Assembly: GCF_004330295.1 (NCBI RefSeq)
Contig: NZ_SJOJ01000008.1
Span: 122,938 to 186,937 of the forward strand
DNA: 64,000 nucleotides
Reading direction: 5' to 3'
Origin: Rahnella victoriana
GTDB lineage: Bacteria; Pseudomonadota; Gammaproteobacteria; Enterobacterales; Enterobacteriaceae
In this document: piece after piece, positions 1-8,885 of the stretch
How positions within the stretch are numbered: the first letter of the stretch is position 1
Layout: each line of letters begins with the position of its first letter
Notes under the pieces: generated by a model
Database searches by the model: none
What the model was told of the DNA's origin: nothing
What the model saw: only the letters and a program-made list of their open reading frames with translations
Made by a program: the position numbers and the translations under genes

Positions 1-57
1 CCTAAGCGCGTCGTTATTTGATGGGTAAAATCTTTCGGTGAGATATTTAATATCTTC

Positions 58-97
58 AAAACAAAAAGCCCGCTTAAGTTTCCTTAAGCGGGCTTCT
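58..97 (-). terminator. rho-independent terminator of tRNA-Asn
   Basis: Read on the minus strand, the arms AAGCCCGCTTAAG and CTTAAGCGGGCTT pair around a short loop and are followed by a T-rich run. The hairpin lies a few bases past the 3' end of the tRNA, so it most likely ends that transcript. Confidence 0.85.
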
Positions 98-103
98 CTA
101 ATT

Positions 104-179
104 TGGCTCCTCTGACTGGACTCGAACCAGTGACATACGGATTAACAGTCCGCCGTTCTACCGACTGAACTACAGAGGA
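104..179 (-). tRNA. tRNA-Asn (anticodon GTT)
   Basis: The minus strand reads as a 76-nt tRNA beginning TCCTCTGTAGTTCAGTCGG and ending in an encoded CCA. The anticodon loop is CTGTTAA, giving anticodon GTT for asparagine. The T arm GGTTCGAGTCC and the acceptor stem TCCTCTG/CAGAGGA are intact, and the sequence matches enterobacterial tRNA-Asn as I recall it. The neighbouring mtfA is also close to a tRNA-Asn gene in E. coli, so this is probably the ancestral arrangement. tRNA-Asn genes are common island insertion sites, but no integrase or repeated 3' end is visible on the side that can be seen. Confidence 0.97.
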
Positions 180-322
180 ATCGTGTGAACGGGGCGCATG
201 ATATCCAGAGGGCTGCGGAGTGTCAACGCTAAAATCACTAAAACCCGCCGACTGCTCAGCAACTAAGCAATGTCGCCATAAAAGGCCCTCATACGTGCCA
301 AAATTCCCCGGGATTGTGCTGA

Positions 323-1099
323 TTAACAGTCGCAGCGGTGGCCGCGAAGTTGCCTTGCCAGCGGGTCCTGCTGATAAAAACGGGTGAAATGACCGTATAC
401 CAGCGGAAATCGTTCTGAAAGCAATTCTGGCGCACTAAAGAAGTATTCCGAGAGGACGGCAAAACATTCTGCCGGATCGGTGGCGGCGTAGGCATCCATG
501 CTGGCGGCGTCTTCACCCACGGTGTCGATCTCGTCCTGCAAATTCTGCATGGCGGCCTGCAAATCGTGTTCCCATGACACCACTTCACGCAGCGGAATAG
601 GGGGAATACCGCTGACTTCGCCGCCGTTGCGCATATCCAGTTTGTGCGCGGCTTCGTGGATGATCAGGTTAAAACCGGAGTTATCAAACGAGTCCTCGAT
701 ATCCTGCCAGTTGAGCACAATCGGCCCCTGATCCCAGCTTTGACCGGCGTGGATTTGCGAACCGGCATGGACCAGACCGTTTTCGTCCTGCCACGGGGAA
801 TCGACCACAAACGGGGAAGGGTAGAGCAAAATCTCATGAAAACCGTCGAGCCAGGATGCGCCGAGTTCCATCACCGGCAGCGCAAACAGCAATGCGATCC
901 GCGCCTGCATCTGCTCAGTCAGCACAATGCCCTGTAACGGCACCAGCCGTTTTTGTTGCAGCAGCTGGCTGGCAACCTGCACCAGACGCTGTTGCTCGTC
1001 CTCGTTCAGGGAAGATAAAAGCGGAATATTCAGAGCGTCATTCCACGCCTCTGATTTCTCAATTTTCAGGTCATTCGCTTTCCACGGCCACTTAATCAT
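323..1099 (-). CDS. mtfA: MtfA, Mlc titration factor / zinc-dependent peptidase
   Basis: MtfA is a cytosolic protein that binds the glucose repressor Mlc, relieving repression of ptsG, and it has zinc-dependent aminopeptidase activity in E. coli. The 258-residue protein carries the gluzincin motif HEAAH at residues 148-152, and the block [16 protein letters not shown] is typical of the family, as is [14 protein letters not shown], which holds the third metal ligand. The start is placed at the ATG beginning MIKWPWK because E. coli MtfA begins the same way; an ATG three bases upstream is equally possible, while a longer reading to 1165 adds 22 unconserved residues. It lies alone, reading toward the tRNA gene. 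No regulator site was seen. Confidence 0.95.
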   Translation of the reverse strand: MIKWPWKANDLKIEKSEAWNDALNIPLLSSLNEDEQQRLVQVASQLLQQKRLVPLQGIVLTEQMQARIALLFALPVMELGASWLDGFHEILLYPSPFVVDSPWQDENGLVHAGSQIHAGQSWDQGPIVLNWQDIEDSFDNSGFNLIIHEAAHKLDMRNGGEVSGIPPIPLREVVSWEHDLQAAMQNLQDEIDTVGEDAASMDAYAATDPAECFAVLSEYFFSAPELLSERFPLVYGHFTRFYQQDPLARQLRGHRCDC

Positions 1100-1299
1100 C
1101 ATCTTGCTCGCAAAGTGATCATTCGGATTATCAGCAGGGTTCCCCGCCAGAGTACTCCAATACAAGTAACTTCAACAAGTTAGCTTCGCTATCAGACGGA
1201 AACTGTGTGGATGTTACACATCGGCGGATTTTAAGCAAAAAGCGCGCGCATCTTATAAGACGTAGCTCACGTTATTAGTCTAGTCACAGAGTCCGCAAC

Positions 1300-1329
1300 G
1301 TGCCCGCAACGGGAGAAATGCGCGGGCAC
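1300..1329. other. GC-rich hairpin between mtfA and a small gene
   Basis: The arms GTGCCCGC and GCGGGCAC pair perfectly across a 14-nt loop. There is no T-run on either side, so it is not a typical intrinsic terminator. It lies upstream of mtfA and downstream of the small gene at 1405-1599, both on the minus strand, and may terminate or attenuate read-through into mtfA. Confidence 0.4.
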
Positions 1330-1404
1330 GTCAGGCTCCTTATGCTGATGACTATGAAAAATCCGACCGGAAAATGCCGTTATTATTCACAGTGCAGGCA
1401 GGGA

Positions 1405-1599
1405 CTATAAATAGTTGCTGACCTGGGTCTCGATATTCTCTGAGGTGGTTTTGAATTCTTTTGCCAGTAAGGCAATAAAGGCATCCCGGTCAATATGTTC
1501 TACTTTTCCGTCGTGGTAACAGTCTGAAAAAGAAACATAAAGTCCGTTCTTAAAACCAATCTGCACGCTTTCACCTTCAAGGGGAATGTTTTTCATCAT
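1405..1599 (-). CDS. small protein of unknown function
   Basis: I do not recognise this 64-residue protein. It begins MMKNIPLEGESVQIGF and ends ENIETQVSNYL; it is soluble, with no signal peptide or membrane segment. The first half looks like beta strands (QIGFKNGLYVSFSD), and the second half is an amphipathic helix. The ribosome binding site AAGGA, five bases before the first of two consecutive ATGs, is strong and supports a real gene. It stands alone between mtfA and the c-di-GMP phosphodiesterase gene, all on the minus strand but with gaps of 150 bases or more, so a shared operon is not obvious. Confidence 0.65.
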   Translation of the reverse strand: MMKNIPLEGESVQIGFKNGLYVSFSDCYHDGKVEHIDRDAFIALLAKEFKTTSENIETQVSNYL

Positions 1600-1761
1600 C
1601 GATATCCTTCACAACATGAGGTTGAGCTGAATAATTGAAAACAGAGTTGCAGGTGTTTTTGTGGGCTTATTTAACCGCCGCCCGTCGTGACAATATAGTG
1701 CAGCGAACCGGGCGTCTGAACTGTGATCGCAGACGGGATTTACCGCGTCCGCATCGCAGCG

Positions 1762-3300
1762 TTATGTCAGCCATTTGTCGATGAAGTCATTGGGAGCGAC
1801 CGGCTTTCCGAAAAAGTAGCCTTGCAGGAATTCGAGCCGGTAAGGCGCGAGATAATTGACCTGTGTCTGGGTCTCGATGCCTTCTGCCACAATGATCATT
1901 TGCAGGCGCTTGGCGAGGTCAATCACGTTATCGACGATATGCCCGGCCAGCGCGTCCGTGCCGATACGGCCAATAAAGCTCTGGTCGATTTTTAATATGT
2001 CGATATGGAATTTTTGCAGGTACGCCAGGCTGGAATGGCCGGTGCCAAAGTCATCCATGGCGATCAGCACGCCCATTCTGCGCAGGGCGCGGAACAGGCT
2101 GTGTGTCACCTCGCCGGGTTCAATCAGTTCCCGCTCAGTCAGTTCCAAAACCAGATTGATCGGGTTCTCCCGGAACGCATCGATAAAGGCTTTGCAGTCC
2201 TCCGCCAGCGTCAGATCTTTGAAGTGTCCCGCGCAGATATTAAAGCCGAAATGGAAATTTTTAGGCAACTGCGCGGCAATCGGACCGAACTGCTCCCGCA
2301 CCTGGGCCATGATCGAGCGGGTCATCGGCACAATCAGGCCGCTCTCTTCGGCCAGCGGAATAAACTGGTAAGGCGGGATCAGACCCGACTGCGGATGCTG
2401 CCAGCGCATCAGCACTTCCGCACCGGTGATCTCATGAGTGGTGCCGTCCACCACCGGCTGCAAATACGGAATGAACTGTTTTTTCTCCAGCGCCGCTTTC
2501 AGCGCGGAGGTCGGGTTGCCAAAACGTCCCAGCAGGATGTAGGTCATAAAGGCGATGAAAATGCTGACCAGCGGAAACAGCACCAGACTCAGGCTGGCGT
2601 AATCGAAGATATAATTCCAGTGGTCACTTTTGCGGATCACCAGCCGCACTTCATAAGGATAACGCTGCGACGTCAGCGCCATTCTCTCGCCGTCCGGCCA
2701 GTCAGTCCCCTGATGAATTTTGCCCTGGCTGTCCATCCACTGATCGCCGACCTGCAATATCAGATACGCGTGCGTGCTGAGCAGCCGGAGAATGTTATGC
2801 AGAAAATATCCATCGACGCCGATCAGAATGCCGCTGTCGTTCACATCATGGCGGTAGGCGATCAGCGGATGGTCCGGCGTGACGCTGTTGCCGCTCATCA
2901 GCATCAGCTGGCCGCCGGTGTAGCGATCGTTCGAGATATTGTCCGAGCGCGGGCCGAATAAGGAGGTGCAATAAATGGTGTGCTGGCGGTACAGATTGAC
3001 GGTGCGGATGTTTGGTACCCTGGCGACCTGCCAGCGCAATGCCTGCAGGGTGGCCGGGTCGCAAGGTTGTCCGATCAGGTGCTCGACCGCGCCGGAGGCG
3101 ATGGCCGCGTTATCGAGCGTCATATCAACCAGTCTGACGGATTGTTGCAGGCTCGCGCGGGTGTCACGGCGCAGGCCCTGCGAGGTTTGCCACGAAATCG
3201 CCAATATCCCCAGGGCTGCGACCACAATGAAAGCCAGTACAGAGAGGCAAATCCGGATGTGCGGTCGGTTTAACCAGTTTAAAGCCAAAGGGATATCCAC
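1762..3300 (-). CDS. membrane c-di-GMP phosphodiesterase (CSS-motif/EAL)
   Basis: This 512-residue protein should hydrolyse cyclic di-GMP at the inner membrane. A transmembrane helix at about 15-36 and another at about 236-258 flank a periplasmic CSS-motif domain; the two cysteines known to control such enzymes by disulfide formation are at 80 and 111, although the motif reads CTS rather than CSS. The EAL domain runs from about 265 to the end. Its catalytic set is complete: E295 in EVL (for EAL), the acidic pair in DDFGTG at 416-421, K437, and EGIE at 473-476, so an active enzyme is expected. It resembles the E. coli PdeB/C/D/G/N group; which one cannot be decided. The start codon is GTG with a poor ribosome site, so the first residues are uncertain. 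Confidence 0.92.
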   Translation of the reverse strand: MDIPLALNWLNRPHIRICLSVLAFIVVAALGILAISWQTSQGLRRDTRASLQQSVRLVDMTLDNAAIASGAVEHLIGQPCDPATLQALRWQVARVPNIRTVNLYRQHTIYCTSLFGPRSDNISNDRYTGGQLMLMSGNSVTPDHPLIAYRHDVNDSGILIGVDGYFLHNILRLLSTHAYLILQVGDQWMDSQGKIHQGTDWPDGERMALTSQRYPYEVRLVIRKSDHWNYIFDYASLSLVLFPLVSIFIAFMTYILLGRFGNPTSALKAALEKKQFIPYLQPVVDGTTHEITGAEVLMRWQHPQSGLIPPYQFIPLAEESGLIVPMTRSIMAQVREQFGPIAAQLPKNFHFGFNICAGHFKDLTLAEDCKAFIDAFRENPINLVLELTERELIEPGEVTHSLFRALRRMGVLIAMDDFGTGHSSLAYLQKFHIDILKIDQSFIGRIGTDALAGHIVDNVIDLAKRLQMIIVAEGIETQTQVNYLAPYRLEFLQGYFFGKPVAPNDFIDKWLT

Positions 3301-3442
3301 CAGTGAGCGCGAGAGAAAGAAATTTCGTCCAGTTAATATAACCTATAATAGAGTTATCTACTGCGACAGCCCGATAAGAAGGCCAAAATCACACCTCAAA
3401 TAATCTCATTTTTGATGCATATCATGAATATTTCAGTGTTCA

Positions 3443-3470
3443 ACTATTTTTGGTTTTAATCAAAAATAGT
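3443..3470. promoter_or_regulatory. AT-rich inverted repeat upstream of aqpZ
   Basis: ACTATTTTTG and CAAAAATAGT form perfect 10-bp arms around an 8-nt spacer. The site lies in the 258-bp region between two divergent genes, about 90 bp before aqpZ and 140 bp before the phosphodiesterase gene, so it may be an operator or a structured leader for either. No binding protein is recognised. Confidence 0.4.
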
Positions 3471-3558
3471 GGGCGTATTATCCCGCTTTTAGCTTTTGCT
3501 ATAGCAATTAAATGTGGCTAAAAGGGAAATTTCCCATATATGACGCAGGGGTTTTACT

Positions 3559-4254
3559 ATGTTGAAGAGATTATCTGCCGAGTTCATCGGCACGTTCGTT
3601 TTGGTCTTTGGCGGGTGCGGTAGCGCGATTTTTGCTGCCGGATTCCCGGCGCTGGGCATCGGTTTTGCCGGTGTGGCACTGGCGTTTGGTCTGACCGTAT
3701 TAACCATGGCGTTTGCGGTCGGGCATATTTCCGGTGGTCATTTCAATCCGGCGGTGACGCTGGGTTTATTCGCCGGTGGACGCATTCCTGCTGCGGATGT
3801 GGTGCCTTACATCATTTCACAGGTGCTGGGCGGTATCGCAGCGGCCGCTGTGCTGTATGTGATCGCCAGCGGTCACGCCGGTTTTGATGCCACGGCCAGC
3901 GGTTTTGCCTCAAACGGTTATGGCGAGCATTCTCCGGGTGGCTACAGCCTCGCGGCGGCGATGACCATTGAAGGCGTGCTGACCGCCGTGTTCTTGATCG
4001 TGATCCACGGTGCGACAGACAAACGCGCACCGGCCGGTTTTGCGCCGGTTGCGATCGGTCTGGCGTTAACCCTGATCCACCTCATCAGCATTCCTGTGAC
4101 CAATACGTCCGTTAACCCGGCGCGCAGTACGGCGGTGGCGCTGTTCCAGGGCACCTGGGCAATCCAGCAGTTGTGGATGTTCTGGCTGATGCCGCTGGTG
4201 GGTGGCGTCGTGGGGGGACTGATTTACCGTTACATTCTGCAATCGAAAGACTGA
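3559..4254 (+). CDS. aqpZ: aquaporin Z
   Basis: AqpZ is a tetrameric inner-membrane water channel. The 231-residue protein has the six transmembrane helices and two half-helix NPA motifs of the MIP family, at 63-65 (HFNPAVT) and 186-188 (SVNPARS). The four residues of the narrow selectivity filter of E. coli AqpZ (F43, H174, T183, R189) are found at exactly the same numbers here, which argues for a strict water pore rather than a glycerol facilitator. The ATG follows GGGG by seven bases. It is a single gene followed by a hairpin. Confidence 0.97.
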   Translation: MLKRLSAEFIGTFVLVFGGCGSAIFAAGFPALGIGFAGVALAFGLTVLTMAFAVGHISGGHFNPAVTLGLFAGGRIPAADVVPYIISQVLGGIAAAAVLYVIASGHAGFDATASGFASNGYGEHSPGGYSLAAAMTIEGVLTAVFLIVIHGATDKRAPAGFAPVAIGLALTLIHLISIPVTNTSVNPARSTAVALFQGTWAIQQLWMFWLMPLVGGVVGGLIYRYILQSKD

Positions 4255-4280
4255 CGCAGACAGCGTTAAGTGGTTTTCCT

Positions 4281-4318
4281 GACGGCGTAAAGTTTGTAGC
4301 ATAAGGCTTTACGCCGTC
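4281..4318 (+). terminator. hairpin after aqpZ
   Basis: GACGGCGTAAAG and CTTTACGCCGTC are perfect 12-bp arms around a 14-nt loop, 27 bases past the aqpZ stop. The following T-run is poor, so this may stabilise the mRNA or terminate only partly. Confidence 0.6.
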
Positions 4319-4347
4319 TGTTCAGTGAACACCACCAGGACAATCCG

Positions 4348-5361
4348 ATGCTTCCCCGTTTTAAACTGCTTCTCTGTGCCGCTGTTTTATCCTTTTCCGC
4401 CAGTCAGGCTGCTGTGGCTGCCGATGCCCCGACGTACGGGCCGCAGTTACAGGGTTTTGACTATCCGTATCCGCTGAAGCAATTTTCCTTTAACTCGCAG
4501 GGCGCGCCGCTGCAAATGGGTTATCTCGATGTGTCACCCGCCGGTCGCAAAAACGGCCAGACGGTGGTGCTGATGCACGGGAAAAACTTCTGCGCCGCCA
4601 CCTGGGGGGGCACCATCAAATCGCTGGTCAGCCACGGTTACCGCGTGATCGCGCCGGATCAGGTCGGGTTTTGTTCATCAACTAAACCTTCCCATTACCA
4701 GTACAGCTTCCAGCAACTGGCGACCAATACCCATGATTTGCTGAAAAGCCTGAAGATCACCAAAGCCGTGATTGTCGGGCATTCCACCGGCGGGATGCTG
4801 GCGACGCGCTACAGCCTGATGTTCGCACCGGAAGTCTCAAAACTGGTGCTGGTCAACCCGATCGGGCTGGAAGACTGGAAAGCCAAAGGCGTGCCGTACC
4901 GCACGGTGGATCAGTGGTATGACCGTGAGCTGAAAACCTCTGCGGAGAGCATTAAGCAATACGAGCTGAAAACCTATTACGTGAATAAGTGGAAGCCGGA
5001 ATATGACCGTTGGGTGGATATGCTGGCGGGGCTGAATAACGGGCCGGGGCATAAGCTGGTGGCGTGGAACTCCGCGCTGATCTACGACATGATTTTCACC
5101 CAGCCGGTCTTCTACGAATTCAAAAATCTGCGTGTGCCGACCACGCTGATGATTGGCACGTCAGACACCACGGCGATTGGCAGTGACATTGCGCCGCCTG
5201 AAGTAAAAGCCAAAATCGGCCATTACCAGGTGCTGGGTAAACAGGCCGCAAAACTGATCCCTCATGCGAAACTGATTGAATTTAAAGGTCTCGGCCACGC
5301 ACCGCAGATGGAAGAGACGGAGAAATTCAATGCGGTGCTGCTGAAAACGCTGGCACGCTGA
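4348..5361 (+). CDS. secreted alpha/beta hydrolase
   Basis: The protein has 337 residues and a Sec signal peptide of about 25 residues ending AVAA, so it should act in the periplasm or outside. It has the alpha/beta hydrolase fold: oxyanion HG at 77-78 (LMHGKN), nucleophile S146 in GHSTGG, a probable acid in IGTSD and the catalytic histidine in GLGHAPQ near the C terminus. The substrate cannot be read from the sequence; epoxide-hydrolase/haloperoxidase-like esterases share these motifs. The ATG follows AGGA by eight bases. It lies between aqpZ and padC and is ended by a strong terminator. Confidence 0.88.
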   Translation: MLPRFKLLLCAAVLSFSASQAAVAADAPTYGPQLQGFDYPYPLKQFSFNSQGAPLQMGYLDVSPAGRKNGQTVVLMHGKNFCAATWGGTIKSLVSHGYRVIAPDQVGFCSSTKPSHYQYSFQQLATNTHDLLKSLKITKAVIVGHSTGGMLATRYSLMFAPEVSKLVLVNPIGLEDWKAKGVPYRTVDQWYDRELKTSAESIKQYELKTYYVNKWKPEYDRWVDMLAGLNNGPGHKLVAWNSALIYDMIFTQPVFYEFKNLRVPTTLMIGTSDTTAIGSDIAPPEVKAKIGHYQVLGKQAAKLIPHAKLIEFKGLGHAPQMEETEKFNAVLLKTLAR

Positions 5362-5393
5362 AACGCCTTTCTGTCTGAAATCCGCAGCATAAC

Positions 5394-5426
5394 AAACCGC
5401 AGCCTGGTCGGACTGCGGTTTTTTTT
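5394..5426 (+). terminator. rho-independent terminator after the hydrolase gene
   Basis: AACCGCAG and CTGCGGTT pair around a 10-nt loop and are followed by eight T residues. It lies between the convergent hydrolase and padC genes. Confidence 0.9.
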
Positions 5427-5444
5427 ATGTCTGCGCTTACACGG

Positions 5445-5951
5445 TTAACGCAGGTTGTCCGGGAAATTAGCCGGTAACTCACTGGCCGCGCAATCAATCA
5501 CGGTGTCGTTATCCGCACCGCAGTCACGCACAAAAGTGATGGTGGCGAATTCGTCGATCACTTCGGTCGGATACGCCGGTCCGGCATCGCGATAGGAATT
5601 CATCAGCGGAATGTGATCGTTCTGGAAGCAGACGGTTTTTTCCGGATTGTTCATGATCCAGCGCGGGAAGAAGATGGTGCCGTGGAAGACGTTATCGCCC
5701 AGATTCACAATCAGACTGACATCGGTGCCGGTCGGTTCTGTCCACGAAATTTTGTAGACGTCGGCGGCCACACGCACGATATACGCCTGCTGGTCTTTCA
5801 CCCAGCGGTTACCGACGAGGCCGCTGTGAATACGGTAATCCAGGGTCTGCGCGTTTTTCACGTAGATTTCATAGTTCCAGCCGTTGTCATAGGTGTAAAC
5901 CACGTGTTTGCCGATGAAACCGCTCAGGTCATGTTTATCAAAGTTGCTCAT
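5445..5951 (-). CDS. padC: phenolic acid decarboxylase
   Basis: This cytosolic enzyme decarboxylates p-coumaric, ferulic and caffeic acids to vinyl phenols, detoxifying plant-derived acids. The 168-residue protein has the family's characteristic YTYDNGW and SWTEPTGTDVSL blocks. By alignment with the Bacillus subtilis enzyme, active-site residues Y11, Y13, R41 and E64 correspond to Y19, Y21, R49 and E72 here, all present. The start is well supported by GGAG seven bases upstream. A LysR-type gene is transcribed divergently from the 146-bp intergenic region and is the obvious regulator. Bacilli use PadR instead, so the control differs while the enzyme is the same. Confidence 0.95.
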   Translation of the reverse strand: MSNFDKHDLSGFIGKHVVYTYDNGWNYEIYVKNAQTLDYRIHSGLVGNRWVKDQQAYIVRVAADVYKISWTEPTGTDVSLIVNLGDNVFHGTIFFPRWIMNNPEKTVCFQNDHIPLMNSYRDAGPAYPTEVIDEFATITFVRDCGADNDTVIDCAASELPANFPDNLR

Positions 5952-6044
5952 TATTATTCTCCTTAACTCAGTGTGGGGTGAAACCTGTTGTTTCGATAAA
6001 GAGAATAGTACGCGCTAAAAAACGGATAAAAAAACGCTGATTTC

Positions 6045-6059
6045 AGATGAAAATCATCT
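6045..6059. promoter_or_regulatory. candidate LysR operator between padC and its regulator
   Basis: AGATGA-AAA-TCATCT is a perfect dyad of 6-bp arms in the divergent promoter region. It lies about 40 bp before the regulator gene and 95 bp before padC, as expected for a LysR recognition site. It is a position and symmetry argument only. Confidence 0.5.
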
Positions 6060-6097
6060 AAAATTCCGATGGGATAATTATCGGGAGAACCGACGTT

Positions 6098-6997
6098 ATG
6101 GCACTGCCACGTACCACACTGGAACAATGGGTCGTATTACAGACGGTGATTGAGGAGGGGAGTTTCGCGCAGGCGGCGACAGTGCTGAACCGCAGTCAGT
6201 CTTCGGTCAGTTATGCCCTGAGCAGCTTACAGACGCGTCTCGGCCTGCCGTTGCTGGAAATCAGCGGACGCAAGGCCACGCTCACCGAACAGGGGCGAGC
6301 TTTGCTGACTCAGGCCGCGCCGCTGATCTCGGCTTTCCTGCAACTGGAACATCGCGCCGCCGGGCTGAAAGGCGGCACGCGCACCGAACTGAGTCTGGTG
6401 GTCGACAGCGTGTTTCCGAAAAACCGTTTGTTCCGCGCGCTGAAAAATTTCCAGAGTCAGTTTCCGGATACCCGCGTGCATCTGACGGAAATTCTGCGCG
6501 GAGAAAGTATTGAGCAACTCAGGGAACGGTCGGCGGATTTGTATATCACTACGCTGGCGCCGGAAAACGCCATCCACGGGCGCTTTCTGCTGGATGTGGA
6601 TTTTGTGCCGGTGGCGAAAAGTGATCATCCGCTGATGAGCCTTCCTGTGCCGCTGACTGTGGAGGATCTGGCGCGTTTTCCGCTGATCAGCGTGGCTGAC
6701 CGGCATTCCCCGCCCGGTGAGAATCCCCCGTCGGGCACCATGGCCAGCTGGACATTTACCACGGTCGGCGCGACGACAGAAGCCATTGCGGTCGGGGTAG
6801 GTTACGGCTGGGTCCCGCTGGAAAGTGTGGAAAACGCGCTGAAGAGCGGTTTGCTCAGCCGTCTGGCATTATCAGCCCGGACGGTGAGGCAAACGGCGCT
6901 GTATATGGTGATGGATAATGAATCAGAGCGGTATGATAAAACCGTCAGCGCGCTGTCAAAAAGTATTCTGGCGGAGTGCGGCACACCCCATTTATAA
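6098..6997 (+). CDS. LysR-family regulator, divergent from padC
   Basis: A 299-residue transcription factor. The winged helix-turn-helix is at about 6-63, with the typical SFAQAATVLNRSQSSVSYALSSLQTRLG, followed by a linker helix and a periplasmic-binding-protein-like effector domain from about 90. By position it should activate padC in response to phenolic acids and repress itself; this is inference. The ATG follows GGAG by ten bases. Its last six bases overlap the end of a small convergent ORF. Confidence 0.9.
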   Translation: MALPRTTLEQWVVLQTVIEEGSFAQAATVLNRSQSSVSYALSSLQTRLGLPLLEISGRKATLTEQGRALLTQAAPLISAFLQLEHRAAGLKGGTRTELSLVVDSVFPKNRLFRALKNFQSQFPDTRVHLTEILRGESIEQLRERSADLYITTLAPENAIHGRFLLDVDFVPVAKSDHPLMSLPVPLTVEDLARFPLISVADRHSPPGENPPSGTMASWTFTTVGATTEAIAVGVGYGWVPLESVENALKSGLLSRLALSARTVRQTALYMVMDNESERYDKTVSALSKSILAECGTPHL

Positions 6998-7162
6998 GTT
7001 TTTGCGGGCATAAGGCTGCATCAGGTCTCGGAGGATTTGCATCCTTTTTTCCACCGGAATATACAGCCAGCGGCGTATACCGGTTTTTGGCGTGTTGTCC
7101 TGTTTATCGCTGCGGATAAACATCTTTTCGAGGTTTTTAAGGTCTGTTTCAAGACTGTCCAT
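6992..7162 (-). CDS. small basic protein of unknown function
   Basis: This reading frame encodes 56 residues, beginning MDSLETDLKNLEKMFIRSDK and ending LMQPYARKNL. It has GGAG seven bases before the ATG, and it fills the gap between the regulator of padC and eptA. The product is helical and charged, rich in Lys/Arg in the second half, with no membrane segment. I do not recognise a family. Its stop overlaps the convergent regulator gene by six bases. It lies 76 bp downstream of eptA on the same strand with no obvious terminator between, so it could be co-transcribed with eptA. Confidence 0.55.
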   Translation of the reverse strand: MDSLETDLKNLEKMFIRSDKQDNTPKTGIRRWLYIPVEKRMQILRDLMQPYARKNL

Positions 7163-7238
7163 TTTTATTCTCCATGCGTTAGCGGGTGTAAAACTAACTT
7201 ACGCCCGCAAAAGCGGAATAAAAACGGACAGCTTTTTT

Positions 7239-8885
7239 TTAATTGTTCAGGTTTTCTTGCGCAGCGCGACAGCCCGCCAGAATATCCAGTTGCGGATCGC
7301 GAGCCGACGTCTGCACATTCATCGCGCTCAGAACGGTGTGGAACAGATTGTCCTGCGACACATCCTTAGTGGCGGCGTTGGCTTTCAGGCAGGACAGGTC
7401 GATGCCCTGCGCCTTCAGATACCCTTCGGACAACCAGAACAGCATCGGCACATGGGTCTGCTGCGGCGGCGCCACGCGGTAAGGCGTGCCGTGCAGATAC
7501 AGGCCATTTTCACCCAGCGACTCACCGTGGTCAGACAGGTAAATCACCGCCACGTTGTACTTATCCTGATACTGCTTCGCCTTCTCAATCACCTGCGACA
7601 CCATGTAATCGGTATACAGCAGGGTATTGTCGTAGGTATTTACCAGCTGTTCCTGCGAGCAGTTTTCGATGTCGCTGCGCGGGCAATCCGGCGTGAACTT
7701 GCGGAACGCCGGCGGATAACGTTTGTAATAGGTCGGGCCGTGGCTGCCGATCAGGTGCAGGGCGATCAGGGTATTTTTGCCGTCCGGCTTGATATCGTCA
7801 TCGATATGTTGCATCAGCGCCATGTCGTAACAGGTCTCGCCATCGCAATATTTACCGTCTTTTTGGGTATCAATCGTCACTTTCGGCACGCGGTCACAAA
7901 CGCCCTTACAGCCTTCATCATTGTCTTTCCAGAAGACAGAAACCCCGGCCTTTTGCAGGATATCCAGCAACCCTTCGCTGTTACGCGCCCGGTTGGCATC
8001 GTAATCCGTGCGCTTCATGTCGGAGAACATACAGGGCACAGAAATCGCCGTGGCCGTGCCGCACGAAGTCATTTTATGGAAGAACACCACATCGGGAATG
8101 GCCTGCGTGTACTGATTGGTCGGTTTGGCATAGCCGTCAGATGACTGGTTCTGCGCCCGCGCGGTTTCACCCACCACCAGAAACACCAGATTCGGTTTCT
8201 GCCCTGGTTGCTGCACCTGCTTTGCATCGTTGCCAAGGGTGCGGAACGGCATCTTAGCGGTGAAATACCGGTGATTCATGTACTGGAAGGCGCTGTAGAG
8301 ATAGTTGGTCGGCACGATTTCCAGATTCAGGGTGCGGTTATTACGGCCGACGGAGGCGTAATCTTTGTAGAAAATACCGGCCACCGAAGCGACCACCAGC
8401 AGCGAAATCACCATCGAAACCAGACGCACACCGAGGCGGCGCAAAGGTGTTTTATCGTAGCTGACCGGGGTTAAAAACAGCAAAATCGCTGGCAGGATGC
8501 CGGTGAACACCAACCACAACACCACTTTCATATTCAGATACGAACCGGCTTCCGCAGACTGCGTCTCAAGAATGTTTTCAATCATGCCGCGATCAAAGAC
8601 CACCTGAAAAGTCATCATCGCAAAACTGGCCAGCGCACTGACCGGTAATACAATCATAAAGAAAGGCTTAAGCAGCGGGCGGAAACTGAACGGGGTGAAG
8701 ACAAAGTTCAGTGCCGCAAACAGCACCACCGGAATGGTCATGGCAAAGGCCAGGTTGTACGCCGGTAACGCATGCAGGATGCGGTAAAAATGTAACAAAA
8801 TTGGCAGGTTAACAACGAAAGTGAAATACAGGCTAAGGAGCAAAGTCAGCTTAAAGTAGCTGACTTTCGGGAATAAATAGCGCAA
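7239..8885 (-). CDS. eptA: lipid A phosphoethanolamine transferase EptA
   Basis: EptA moves phosphoethanolamine from phosphatidylethanolamine to the phosphates of lipid A on the periplasmic face of the inner membrane, lowering the negative charge and giving polymyxin resistance. The 548-residue protein has about five N-terminal membrane helices (to about 172) and a periplasmic alkaline-phosphatase-like domain. The nucleophile is T277 in SCGTATA; E240 (VGETAR) and the DHGESLGENG metal site are present. Cysteines pair as in E. coli EptA. The start codon is TTG, supported by GGGAG six bases upstream; no in-frame ATG fits. A PmrA-box-like site about 100 bp upstream suggests PmrAB control, but no pmrAB genes are adjacent, unlike in E. 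coli. Confidence 0.95.
   Translation of the reverse strand: MRYLFPKVSYFKLTLLLSLYFTFVVNLPILLHFYRILHALPAYNLAFAMTIPVVLFAALNFVFTPFSFRPLLKPFFMIVLPVSALASFAMMTFQVVFDRGMIENILETQSAEAGSYLNMKVVLWLVFTGILPAILLFLTPVSYDKTPLRRLGVRLVSMVISLLVVASVAGIFYKDYASVGRNNRTLNLEIVPTNYLYSAFQYMNHRYFTAKMPFRTLGNDAKQVQQPGQKPNLVFLVVGETARAQNQSSDGYAKPTNQYTQAIPDVVFFHKMTSCGTATAISVPCMFSDMKRTDYDANRARNSEGLLDILQKAGVSVFWKDNDEGCKGVCDRVPKVTIDTQKDGKYCDGETCYDMALMQHIDDDIKPDGKNTLIALHLIGSHGPTYYKRYPPAFRKFTPDCPRSDIENCSQEQLVNTYDNTLLYTDYMVSQVIEKAKQYQDKYNVAVIYLSDHGESLGENGLYLHGTPYRVAPPQQTHVPMLFWLSEGYLKAQGIDLSCLKANAATKDVSQDNLFHTVLSAMNVQTSARDPQLDILAGCRAAQENLNN

Noticed and set aside
104..179. tRNA-Asn as an insertion site of a genomic island
   Set aside because: No integrase gene or repeated 3' end is seen next to it; the left flank is cut by the window edge, so only the right side could be examined.
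1100..1165. Longer N terminus for MtfA
   Set aside because: The 22 extra residues do not match the family; E. coli MtfA starts with MIKWPWK.
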